This document shows, one piece after another, positions 1-6,827 of a DNA stretch of 18,246 nt. The stretch is from positions 1 to 18,246 of the forward strand of contig JAUWNO010000006.1 of the NCBI GenBank assembly GCA_030612605.1, given 5' to 3'. The first letter of the stretch is position 1; each line of letters starts with the position of its first letter. This DNA is from Armatimonadota bacterium. GTDB taxonomy: Bacteria > Cloacimonadota > Cloacimonadia > Cloacimonadales > TCS61. The translations under genes and the position numbers were made by a program. The notes below the pieces were generated by a model that saw nothing but the letters and a program-made list of their open reading frames with translations, ran no database searches and had not been told where the DNA came from.

Positions 1-5
1 TTAAT

Positions 6-467
6 ATGGAAAAAGTAAATCAAATCATACAAAAATGGAATGCAGATCCTGATTTCGTGATCGAAATGATGCAGGATATTCAGGACGAATTCAGATATAT
101 TCCTAGGGAAGCTTTGGAAGAAGTTACTCTCAAAACCAAAGTTCCTCTCGCGAGATTGTATCATATCGCAACATTTTATAAATCATTCAGCTTAACTCCT
201 CGCGGAAAATATGAAATCCAGGTGTGCATTGGAACTGCTTGTCATGTAAAAGGAGCTCCGTTAATATTAGATTCTTTCACGCGCGAACTGGCAATACAAA
301 TCGGTAAAACAACTTCTGATGGTTTATTTTCTTTAGAAGGCGTTCGTTGTCTTGGATGCTGCAGTTTAGCTCCTGTAATCACTATTGGTGATAATCTCTA
401 CGGTGATGTTAAGGTTGCTGATGTTCCTAAACTGCTGGCAAAGTATAAGGAGGGGAACAATGAATAA
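6..467 (+). CDS. nuoE: NuoE-like thioredoxin-fold [2Fe-2S] subunit of an NAD-linked complex
   Basis: This 153-residue protein is the small [2Fe-2S] subunit that works beside a NuoF-type flavoprotein in complex I, HydABC hydrogenases and related bifurcating enzymes. The N-terminal helical part (residues 1-65) is followed by a thioredoxin-like fold. Its cluster ligands are visible as C74-x4-C79 and C115-x3-C119, in the family contexts CIGTACHVKG and GVRCLGCC-LAP. The length is usual for NuoE/HydC. The start ATG lies only five bases into the window, so its ribosome binding site and any upstream operon genes are not visible. It overlaps the next gene by 8 bases, which suggests translational coupling. 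The downstream AOR-like subunit suggests a Bfu/HydC-type role in a soluble complex rather than in membrane complex I. The family is certain; the complex it serves is inferred. Confidence 0.93.
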   Translation: MEKVNQIIQKWNADPDFVIEMMQDIQDEFRYIPREALEEVTLKTKVPLARLYHIATFYKSFSLTPRGKYEIQVCIGTACHVKGAPLILDSFTRELAIQIGKTTSDGLFSLEGVRCLGCCSLAPVITIGDNLYGDVKVADVPKLLAKYKEGNNE

Positions 468-2334
468 AATTCAATCTGGCGATCTGAATAATATCCGGGA
501 AAAAAGAGTACACGAAATAAAGAAATTCAAAGCCGCTTTGATGGTTTGCGCTGGAACAGGTTGTGTTTCTGCCGGTTCTTTTAAATTGAAAGACCTTCTG
601 GAGAAAGAATTGAAAGAAAGAAACCTGGATAACGAATATATGGTAGTTCCTACTGGTTGCAATGGATTTTGTGCTCAAGGTCCGATAATGGTTATACAAC
701 CTGATGGTATTTTTTATCAGAAAGTTAAACCAGAAGATATTCCTGAAATTATCAATAAATTGATACAAGGAAAATATGTAGAGAAACTTCTTTATAAAGA
801 TATTGAAACAGGAAATTACATTCCAAAAATGGAAAATATCAAGTTCTTTGGTAAACAACAGTTAATTGCTCTTCGTAATAAAGGGATAATAAATCCTGAA
901 AATATTGAGGATGCTATAGCCAGAGGAGCTTACAATTCTTTGGTAAAAGCTTTGAAAATGAAACAGCAGGATATTATCGATGAAGTAAAAGGATCAGGTA
1001 TTCGCGGTCGAGGTGGTGGAGGATTTCCAACTGGTGTGAAATGGGAAATTGCTTTTAAAACATCACAAGAAAAAAATGTTATTCCTTACATTATTTGTAA
1101 TGCGGATGAAGGAGATCCAGGGGCATTTATGGATAGGAGCATAGTTGAAGCAGATCCTCATACAGTCATTGAAGGAATGTTGATAGGTGCAAAAGCAATT
1201 GGTGCTTCCAAAGGTTTTGTATATATCAGGAAGGAGTATCCTCTTGCTTTGGAAAGATTGGAAATTGCAATTTCACAGGCAAAAGAAATGGGACTTCTCG
1301 GTAAGAATATTCTCGGTTCGGATTTCAATTTTGATATAAAAATCCATCGTGGAGCTGGAGCCTTTGTGTGTGGAGAAGAAACTGCCTTGATTTCTTCCAT
1401 ACAAGGTAAAGCTGGTGAACCACACCAAAAACCTCCGGTCCCGGCAATCTCCGGTTTAAGAGGGAAACCCACCATCATAAATAACGTGGAAACCTGGGCT
1501 AATATTCCTGTGATCTTAGATAAAGGTGCCGGGTGGTTTGCTGATATTGGCAGTGGTGATGTATCTGACAGTCCCTGGAATGGTAGCTCAGGAACAAAAG
1601 TCTTTTCTCTGGTTGGAAATATAGAGCATACAGGTCTGGTAGAAGTTCCAATGGGAATCACATTACGTGAGATAATTTATGATATTGGTGGTGGAATTCC
1701 CGACAGCAGAAAATTCAAAGCAGTTCAGACAGGTGGTCCTTCTGGAGGATGCCTTCCTGCATCTCATCTGGATTTATCAGTTGATTTCGATAGTCTCACT
1801 AAAGCAGGTTCCATGATGGGTTCAGGTGGTATGATCGTGATGGATGACAAAACCTGTATGGTCGATGTAGCCAAATACTTCATTTCTTTTCTGAAAGATG
1901 AATCCTGCGGCAAATGCACACCTTGTCGTGAAGGTTTGATAGCTCTTTACCAAATACTGGACAGGATCACTAAAGGTGAAGGCAAAGATGGTGATATCGA
2001 ATTGATGGAAGAACTTTCTCAAACAATGTCTTTAGCATCTTTATGCGCACTTGGTCAAACCGCTGCAAATCCTGTACTGAGTACAATCAAATACTTTAGA
2101 GATGAATATGAAGCTCATATCAAAGACAAAAAATGTCCTGCTGGTGTATGCAAAGAATTGATTTCCTATTCTGTTAATGAAAATTGTACAGGTTGCACGG
2201 TTTGTGCGAAGAAATGTCCGGTAAATGCAATTTCAGGAAAAGTTAAGGAAAAGCATATTATTGATCCTGAACTTTGTATTAAATGCGGTATTTGTTATGA
2301 AGTCTGCAAATTCGATGCAATCGAGATAAAATAA
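460..2334 (+). CDS. nuoF: NuoF/HydB-like NAD(H)-binding FMN iron-sulfur flavoprotein
   Basis: This 624-residue subunit should exchange electrons between NAD(H), FMN and a chain of Fe-S clusters. In order it shows an N-terminal thioredoxin-like [2Fe-2S] domain (C30, C35, C67, C71), the FMN/NADH fold with GRGGGGFPTGVKW at 183-195 and NADEGDPGAFMDR at 214-226, an SLBB region around 375-435, the NuoF [4Fe-4S] site C483-x2-C486-x2-C489 with C529, and a C-terminal 2[4Fe-4S] ferredoxin (C576, C579, C582, C586; C606, C609, C612, C616). This long form with both extra ends is the HydB/HndC/BfuB type, not the short complex I NuoF. C559 and C564 (CPAGVC) before the ferredoxin are also usual in that type. 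I chose ATG 460 because aaggaggg lies just upstream and the frame before it reads through the end of the NuoE-like gene. Confidence 0.95.
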   Translation: MNKIQSGDLNNIREKRVHEIKKFKAALMVCAGTGCVSAGSFKLKDLLEKELKERNLDNEYMVVPTGCNGFCAQGPIMVIQPDGIFYQKVKPEDIPEIINKLIQGKYVEKLLYKDIETGNYIPKMENIKFFGKQQLIALRNKGIINPENIEDAIARGAYNSLVKALKMKQQDIIDEVKGSGIRGRGGGGFPTGVKWEIAFKTSQEKNVIPYIICNADEGDPGAFMDRSIVEADPHTVIEGMLIGAKAIGASKGFVYIRKEYPLALERLEIAISQAKEMGLLGKNILGSDFNFDIKIHRGAGAFVCGEETALISSIQGKAGEPHQKPPVPAISGLRGKPTIINNVETWANIPVILDKGAGWFADIGSGDVSDSPWNGSSGTKVFSLVGNIEHTGLVEVPMGITLREIIYDIGGGIPDSRKFKAVQTGGPSGGCLPASHLDLSVDFDSLTKAGSMMGSGGMIVMDDKTCMVDVAKYFISFLKDESCGKCTPCREGLIALYQILDRITKGEGKDGDIELMEELSQTMSLASLCALGQTAANPVLSTIKYFRDEYEAHIKDKKCPAGVCKELISYSVNENCTGCTVCAKKCPVNAISGKVKEKHIIDPELCIKCGICYEVCKFDAIEIK

Positions 2335-2337
2335 TTA

Positions 2338-2410
2338 GCTCACGGATTTGACGGATAAAACGGATAAGAAATTATTTTTAAAATCCGTTAAATCCGTGTC
2401 ATCCGTGAGC
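2338..2410 (+). repeat. Intergenic palindrome: 3+3 ACGGAT/ATCCGT array with 9-nt period
   Basis: The gap between the flavoprotein and the AOR-like gene is filled by an interrupted palindrome with 28-nt arms (2338-2365 and 2383-2410) and a 17-nt loop. The outer 10 bp (gctcacggat / atccgtgagc) pair perfectly. ACGGAT recurs at 2342, 2351 and 2360, and ATCCGT at 2383, 2392 and 2401, always 9 nt apart. Each hexamer pairs with its mirror copy, while the 3-nt spacers mostly mismatch. It ends just before the ribosome binding site of the next gene. There is no U-tract, so it is unlikely to be an ordinary terminator. It looks like a dispersed non-coding repeat. Confidence 0.85.
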
Positions 2411-2427
2411 AAAAAAAAGGAGGAACA

Positions 2428-4407
2428 ATGATTGAAATTATAATAGATGGAAAAAAGATAGAAGTTGAAAAAGGAACAACAATCCTGGAAGCTGCGAAGA
2501 AACTGGATATAATAATTCCTGCAGTTTGTAATAGAGAAGTTGTTAAAGCTTACGGAGCTTGCCGTCTTTGCATAGTTGATGTTAATGATGGTAATGAGAT
2601 CAAAATGGTTACTTCATGTAATTATCTCATTAATAAGGAAATCGAGGTTTTCACCCAGTCGGATAGAGTTCGGAAAACCAGAAAAATGCTTCTGGAGATG
2701 ATGCTCTCCCGCTGGCCCAATGTTCCTATGATAAAACAATTTGCAGCAGATTATGGTGTTACAAAACCGCGCATGGTTCATCCACTAGTAGATTATTCGG
2801 AAAATGCCTGTATTCTTTGTGGACTTTGCGTGAATGCCTGTTCGGAAATGGTTTGGGAAGATATTATCGGTTTTGCCGGAAGAGGAGAAAATCGCAGAGT
2901 TGTGATGCCCTTTGAAAAGCATTATGAAGCATGTATTGGTTGTAGCACTTGTGCAAATATTTGTCCGACCGGAGCTATTTATATGACTGATATTCCAAAT
3001 AAACCTGCAGATGAAAAACGCATTGATAAATTTGGTATGAAAATTACTGAAGAAATGACATTATTGGATGATCAACAATGCAGGATGCGGGAAGTTGGCA
3101 CTGCACATCTAACCGAAATTATGAATGATTATGACCTGCTTCCAACCACGAATTACCGCTTTGGTTCTCATAAAGAAGCAGGTAAACTTCACTCCGATTT
3201 TTTCAAATCTAAATTCACTCAAGGGCTTCCTGACGGATGCTGGCTCGGCTGCACAATGTCCTGTGCAAAATCGATTGATAATTATGAATTGAAATCCGGT
3301 CCATACAAAGGACAGAAAGTGCTGGTCGACGGCCCGGAATATGAAACTGTTGCAGGCTGCGGTGCTAATTTGGGAATTTTTAATCCTGAGTTTGTGATTG
3401 AAGCTAATTTCTATTGTGATACTTATGGGATTGATACGATTTCTTATGCCACAGGTCTGGCTTTTGTGATGGAATGTTTTGAAAATGGAATTCTTGATAA
3501 AGAAAAAACAGGTGATCTGGAACTCATATTTGGAAATGAAGAAGCTGCAATGGAAATCCTTCATCAAATGGGACGAGGTGATGGTTTCGGAATTATTGTG
3601 GGTCAGGGGATTCGCAGGATGAAGAAAATTTTTGCTGAAAAATATGATCTGACTGATGAACAAATTCAATTTATGCAGGATATTGGAATGGAAGCTAAAG
3701 GCTTGGAATATTCCGAATATGTGACCAAAGAATCCCTCGCAATGCAGGGTGGTTACGGACTCGCCTTGAAAGGTGCTCAGCACGACGAAGCCTGGCTTAT
3801 CTTTATGGATATGGTGAATAACCAGATTCCAACCTTTGCAGACAAAGCAGAAGCACTCCATTACTTCCCGATGTTCAGAACCTGGTTTGGTTTGATGGGA
3901 CTGTGCAAACTTCCCTGGAACGATGTTGAACCTGCTGATAATGCTGAAACCGATGAACCTGCAAAAGTACCGGGTCATGTGGAAGGTTATGTAAATTTCT
4001 TCTCTGCAATGACCGGAAAAGAAATTGATAAATTCGAACTTATCCGTCAGTCGGAAAGAGTTTATAATTTCCAGAGAGTTTTCAATTTCAGGCTTGGTTA
4101 TGGAAATCGAAAATCAGATAGAATCCCTTATCGTTCCGCAGGACCTGTTACAATCGAAGAGTATGAATCCAGAGCAGAAAGATATGATAAACAACTCATC
4201 GAAAAATGGAATTATGACATTGAAGGAAAAACATCAAAAGAGAAAAGAGATTATCTTCGAAAAATGAGAGAAGCAGATTATCAGAAACTCTGTGATGCAG
4301 TTTATAAAAGACGAGGTTGGGATGACAATGGAATTCCAACTATCGAGAAAATGAAAGAACTGGGAATGGATCTGCCGGAAGTTGTTAAGGTTTTGAAGAG
4401 AGCGTAA
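2428..4407 (+). CDS. Fusion of NuoG-like Fe-S head to AOR-family C-terminal domains
   Basis: This 659-residue protein joins two families. Residues 1-215 are a NuoG/HydA-type electron wire: a [2Fe-2S] site (C34, C45, C48, C64) and two [4Fe-4S] sites (C128, C131, C134, C138; C169, C172, C175, C179). From about 220 to the end it matches domains 2-3 of aldehyde:ferredoxin oxidoreductase. The signs are the cluster motif C271-C275-C279, DGPEYETVAGCGANLGI (301-317), an NFYCDTYGIDTIS stretch (328-339), GLCKLPW with C493 in the place of the fourth cluster ligand, and the typical tail GWDDNGIPT. The AOR N-terminal domain, which normally covers one side of the tungstopterin, is absent; the NuoG-like head stands in its place. 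The first cysteine spacing is x3 where AOR usually has x2. Expected chemistry is aldehyde/carboxylate interconversion coupled to NAD(H) and perhaps ferredoxin, but cofactor binding is unproven. A good ribosome binding site (aaggagg) supports the start. Confidence 0.88.
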   Translation: MIEIIIDGKKIEVEKGTTILEAAKKLDIIIPAVCNREVVKAYGACRLCIVDVNDGNEIKMVTSCNYLINKEIEVFTQSDRVRKTRKMLLEMMLSRWPNVPMIKQFAADYGVTKPRMVHPLVDYSENACILCGLCVNACSEMVWEDIIGFAGRGENRRVVMPFEKHYEACIGCSTCANICPTGAIYMTDIPNKPADEKRIDKFGMKITEEMTLLDDQQCRMREVGTAHLTEIMNDYDLLPTTNYRFGSHKEAGKLHSDFFKSKFTQGLPDGCWLGCTMSCAKSIDNYELKSGPYKGQKVLVDGPEYETVAGCGANLGIFNPEFVIEANFYCDTYGIDTISYATGLAFVMECFENGILDKEKTGDLELIFGNEEAAMEILHQMGRGDGFGIIVGQGIRRMKKIFAEKYDLTDEQIQFMQDIGMEAKGLEYSEYVTKESLAMQGGYGLALKGAQHDEAWLIFMDMVNNQIPTFADKAEALHYFPMFRTWFGLMGLCKLPWNDVEPADNAETDEPAKVPGHVEGYVNFFSAMTGKEIDKFELIRQSERVYNFQRVFNFRLGYGNRKSDRIPYRSAGPVTIEEYESRAERYDKQLIEKWNYDIEGKTSKEKRDYLRKMREADYQKLCDAVYKRRGWDDNGIPTIEKMKELGMDLPEVVKVLKRA

Positions 4408-4430
4408 AAGATAACTGGTTAATTGATTAT

Positions 4431-4468
4431 AAACTTCCGAAGTTTCAAGAACTTCGGAAGTTTTTTTT
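4431..4468 (+). terminator. Rho-independent terminator of the redox operon
   Basis: A perfect 14-bp stem (aaacttccgaagtt at 4431-4444 and its complement at 4450-4463) with a 5-nt loop runs into eight T residues. It lies 24 bases after the stop of the AOR-like gene. The sequence gcttgactc follows at once, and the same stem-plus-gcttgactc arrangement recurs near 5220. Confidence 0.92.
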
Positions 4469-4544
4469 GCTTGACTCTATTTTTATAAATTCAGAAATAG
4501 AATTAGTTTGAAATGAAAATTCTTTTCGAAGAAAGAGGTAATTT

Positions 4545-4748
4545 ATGCGACAATCAAAACAAGTTCTTGATATTTCGATTTTACCAAATAATGCTCAACA
4601 AGAAATTTTTGATTTTTTCCAATTTCTAAAACAGCGATATAAGATCAAAGAAGAAAAAAATAAAATATCAAAATATAAATTTTTAGACAATCCTTTAAAA
4701 GTCAATTCGATAATTATTCCATCTCGTGAGGAAATTCATGAAAGATAG
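4545..4748 (+). CDS. Small antitoxin (DUF2281-like) of a PIN toxin pair
   Basis: This 67-residue protein begins with a short segment of the form SILPNNAQQEIFDFFQFLKQRY, typical of DUF2281-type antitoxins that sit before PIN toxins. A lysine-rich middle and a C-terminal tail ending IIIPSREEIHER follow. The tail is where such antitoxins usually contact the toxin, as known for related VapB proteins. It has the ribosome binding site gaaagagg and overlaps the next gene by 11 bases, the common coupling in toxin-antitoxin operons. The assignment rests on this short motif and the neighbour; I see no classical ribbon-helix-helix or AbrB signature. Confidence 0.75.
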   Translation: MRQSKQVLDISILPNNAQQEIFDFFQFLKQRYKIKEEKNKISKYKFLDNPLKVNSIIIPSREEIHER

Positions 4749-5160
4749 AATATTTATCGATACAAATGTTTTTGTCTATGCTTATATGGAAGATTCCTCC
4801 AACCTTGTAAAAAGACAGAAAATTGCTACTTTGTTAAAAGATATTTCAGGAGATATTGCAATAAGCACACAAGTAATAAATGAATTCTATAATGTGTTAT
4901 TAAGGAATGAAATTTCAGATAAAGATATTCAGAAAAGGATCGAAGAGATTTTAGGATTTTCTCATTTGATAGTTATTGATCTTGAAATTATCAAATATTC
5001 CTGGAATGTTCGGAAAAAATATCAATATTCTATCTGGGATAGTTTAATTATTTCATCAGCTCTGAAGAATAATTGTTTATTTCTTTATTCTGAGGATATG
5101 CAGCATAATCAAATAATTGAGAATACTTTAAGAATAATTAATCCTTTTATAGATAATTAA
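4738..5160 (+). CDS. PIN-domain ribonuclease toxin (VapC family)
   Basis: This 140-residue PIN protein is predicted to be an RNase toxin neutralised by the small protein encoded just before it. The acidic active-site set is visible: D8 in FIDTNVF, E49 in STQVINEF, D101 in SIWDSLIISSAL and the E119/D120 pair in LYSEDMQH. The length is typical. I placed the start at ATG 4738, preceded by gtgagg, rather than the GTG at 4726, because the PIN fold starts at once with RIFIDTN. The signature WDSLIISSA groups it with the branch paired with DUF2281-type antitoxins, unlike the second PIN protein downstream. Confidence 0.9.
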   Translation: MKDRIFIDTNVFVYAYMEDSSNLVKRQKIATLLKDISGDIAISTQVINEFYNVLLRNEISDKDIQKRIEEILGFSHLIVIDLEIIKYSWNVRKKYQYSIWDSLIISSALKNNCLFLYSEDMQHNQIIENTLRIINPFIDN

Positions 5161-5194
5161 CAATAAAGTTATTTTGAATAGGAAAAACTAATTT

Positions 5195-5240
5195 AAACTT
5201 CCAAAGCATTCCGAAACTTCGGAAGTTTTTGGCTTGACTC
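5195..5240 (+). repeat. Second copy of the terminator-like repeat with gcttgactc
   Basis: The stretch aaacttcc ... ggaagttttt (arms 5195-5202 and 5221-5228), with an inner 6-bp hairpin ttccga/tcggaa at 5209-5224, ends the first toxin operon. It repeats the 3' part of the terminator at 4450-4479, including cttcggaagttttt and gcttgactc, and it precedes the second toxin-antitoxin pair just as the first copy precedes the first pair. It probably acts as a terminator. The ttgact could be a -35 box, but I see no convincing -10 box at the right distance in either copy. Confidence 0.7.
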
Positions 5241-5294
5241 AATTCCAACTGATTCCAAATTGTAACCATAATGGAACCAGAATGGAGGTAAAAA

Positions 5295-5540
5295 ATGGCA
5301 ACAGCAATTACAGTAAAAAATATTCCCGATGAGATTTACTTGAATATTAAACAACTAGCTACATTACATCATAGAAGCATCAATAGTGAAATTATCACTA
5401 TTTTTGAACGAGCTACGAAAAGTCACCGAATAGATCATCACAAATATTTAGAAAATGCTCGAAAATTAAGAGAATTAACAAAGCATCATATTCTCACAAA
5501 TGATGAAATTAATCTGGCAAAAAATAAAGGTCGATTATGA
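5295..5540 (+). CDS. FitA/Arc-type ribbon-helix-helix antitoxin
   Basis: This 81-residue protein starts with ITVKNIPDEIYLNIKQLATLHHRSINSEIITIFERA, the FitA-type ribbon-helix-helix DNA-binding fold in which the strand ITVKNIP contacts DNA. Its C-terminal tail would wrap the toxin. Such proteins repress their own operon by binding palindromes near the start. It has a good ribosome binding site (tggagg, 5283-5288), and its stop overlaps the toxin start as ATGA, giving tight coupling. The antitoxin type differs from the one 750 bases upstream, so the two cassettes are not simple duplicates. Confidence 0.9.
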   Translation: MATAITVKNIPDEIYLNIKQLATLHHRSINSEIITIFERATKSHRIDHHKYLENARKLRELTKHHILTNDEINLAKNKGRL

Positions 5541-5944
5541 TCGTAGTCGATACAAATATTATATGTTATTATTATCTTCATACAAAATATTCATTACTTG
5601 TAGAAACTTTATTTAACATTGATTCTCATTGGATATCTCCAATTTTATGGAAAAGCGAATTCCAAAATATTTTAGCTTTATATATGAGAAAGAAAATTAT
5701 CAATCTGGAAAAAGCATTGATCATCATGGAAGAAGCAGAAAGTTTTATGAACAATCGTGAATTTGAAGTAAAATCATCTTATGTTCTAAAAATAGCAGAT
5801 CAAAGTGGCTGTTCTGCATACGATTGCGAATACGTCTCACTTGCCCAAGATTTGAATGTTCCATTAATAACGATGGATAAGAAGATATTAAAAAGTTTTC
5901 CAGATATTGCTGTTAGTTTGGAAAAATTTGTTTATGAAAATTAA
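5537..5944 (+). CDS. vapC: VapC-type PIN ribonuclease toxin
   Basis: This 135-residue toxin has the PIN acidic residues D5 (MIVVDTNII), E41 (WKSEFQNIL), D96 (SAYDCEYVSLA) and D114 (ITMDKK), the classical pattern of VapC ribonucleases that cut tRNA or rRNA. It pairs with the FitA-like antitoxin through an ATGA overlap. Its 3' end overlaps the thiF-like gene by 11 bases, so the toxin cassette is fused transcriptionally, and perhaps translationally, to an unrelated metabolic pair. It shares little sequence with the PIN protein at 4738 beyond the fold. Confidence 0.92.
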   Translation: MIVVDTNIICYYYLHTKYSLLVETLFNIDSHWISPILWKSEFQNILALYMRKKIINLEKALIIMEEAESFMNNREFEVKSSYVLKIADQSGCSAYDCEYVSLAQDLNVPLITMDKKILKSFPDIAVSLEKFVYEN

Positions 5945-6542
5945 TCAAAATGACTTCTTCTCCAAACACGATCCCAAAATCCTGCCAATAATCCGCAAAG
6001 CAACTATCGGAATTGCAGGAGCCGGAGGTTTGGGTTCCAATGTTGCTGTTTCTTTGGCAAGAGTTGGAATCGGAAAACTGATTATCGCTGATTTTGATAT
6101 GATTGAAACTTCCAACCTGAACAGGCAACAGTACTTCATGAACCAGATTGGAAAACCAAAAGTTATTGCTCTTTTAGAGAATTTAAAGCAGATAAATCCT
6201 TTTTCAGAATATCAAATTCATCATATCAAACTCGATGAAAAAAATATTTCATTGATCTACAAAGATGTCGATATTATGGTGGAAGCATTCGATAAAGCAG
6301 AAATGAAAAAAATGCTAATTGAAACCTGGCTTTCTGAATTCCCTGAAAAGCCGATAATTGCAGCTTCAGGATTAGCTGGATATGGAATGAATGAAAAAAT
6401 CCACACAAAAAAGTTCGATAATCTTTATATTTGTGGTGATGAAGAAACTGAATCACAAAAGGATATCTCCCCTATGGCTCCGAGAGTTGGAATTGTGGCG
6501 AATATGCAGGCAAATTTGGTATTGGAAATGCTATTAATGTAA
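5934..6542 (+). CDS. thiF: ThiF-family adenylyltransferase (ThiF family 2)
   Basis: This 202-residue E1-like enzyme should adenylate the C-terminal Gly-Gly of a ThiS-type sulfur carrier using ATP. The nucleotide-binding loop GAGGLGSN, the DFDMIETSNLNRQQY segment with the catalytic-site Arg and Gln, and the C-terminal MAPRVGIVANMQANLVLEMLL segment are clear. It is shorter than E. coli ThiF and lacks its CxxC zinc motifs, which fits the short ThiF family 2. ATG 5934 fits the start of the family; it lies inside the end of vapC and has only a weak tgga-type ribosome binding site. The likely partner is the GG-ended small protein 67 bases downstream. No thiG, thiH or thiC is nearby, so thiamine synthesis is likely but not proven by context. 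Confidence 0.85.
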   Translation: MKINQNDFFSKHDPKILPIIRKATIGIAGAGGLGSNVAVSLARVGIGKLIIADFDMIETSNLNRQQYFMNQIGKPKVIALLENLKQINPFSEYQIHHIKLDEKNISLIYKDVDIMVEAFDKAEMKKMLIETWLSEFPEKPIIAASGLAGYGMNEKIHTKKFDNLYICGDEETESQKDISPMAPRVGIVANMQANLVLEMLLM

Positions 6543-6602
6543 CATAAACCTCTGGTTTGTGAAAATATACTCTCAAAGCAGAGCTATGAGCTACATTTGA
6601 GA
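6543..6602 (+). other. Two small hairpins between thiF and thiS
   Basis: An 8-bp hairpin (cataaacc / ggtttgtg, 6543-6561, one G-U pair) is followed by a 7-bp outer stem (tctcaaa 6571-6577 / tttgaga 6596-6602) enclosing agct-atg-agct. The second ends next to the thiS ribosome binding site, so it could affect translation. Neither has a U-tract, and the conserved TPP-riboswitch core is not present. Confidence 0.4.
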
Positions 6603-6609
6603 AGGAAAT

Positions 6610-6813
6610 ATGAAAACCATAAAAGTAAATAACAATCCCATCGAATGGCAGGAAAATCTGACGATCAATAAAATCCTGAAAATAATGAAATACTCATTCA
6701 AAATGCTGGTGATAAAAGTTGACGGAGAACTGATAAAAAAAAATGAATATGGAACAAAAATTGTATCAGAAAACGCTGATGTAAAAATCATCCATCTTAT
6801 CAGTGGTGGATAA
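6610..6813 (+). CDS. thiS: ThiS-like ubiquitin-fold sulfur carrier
   Basis: This 67-residue protein has a beta-grasp pattern starting MKTIKVNNNPIEWQENLTI and ends exactly in Gly-Gly, the tail that ThiF adenylates and that becomes a thiocarboxylate. Length and the closing segment VKIIHLISGG fit ThiS, the sulfur donor for the thiazole of thiamine. MoaD-like or other carriers share the fold, so a different sulfur pathway is possible. Ribosome binding site gaagga precedes it. It follows thiF here, whereas thiS often comes before its partner genes. Confidence 0.82.
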   Translation: MKTIKVNNNPIEWQENLTINKILKIMKYSFKMLVIKVDGELIKKNEYGTKIVSENADVKIIHLISGG

Positions 6814-6827
6814 AAAAGGATGTAATT

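Noticed and set aside
1158..1661. A 167-codon reverse-strand frame opposite the NuoF-like gene.
   Set aside because: Shadow of a well-supported coding region; no family motif is seen in its translation.
3109..3978. A 289-codon reverse-strand frame opposite the AOR-like gene.
   Set aside because: It lies wholly inside a gene with strong family motifs, has unusual composition rich in Phe, His and Ile, and has no ribosome binding site; it is a shadow frame.
4025..4267. An 80-codon + strand frame within the 3' part of the AOR-like gene.
   Set aside because: It overlaps conserved AOR-family sequence in another frame and has no ribosome binding site.
4471..4503. Sigma-70 promoter with ttgact as the -35 box before the first toxin-antitoxin pair.
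   Set aside because: The best -10 candidate (tagaat) is 21 bases away and the second repeat copy has no better one, so I do not list it as a promoter.
6543..6609. TPP riboswitch before thiS.
   Set aside because: The conserved CTGAGA and ACCTGATCTGG core segments are absent; only two simple hairpins are seen.
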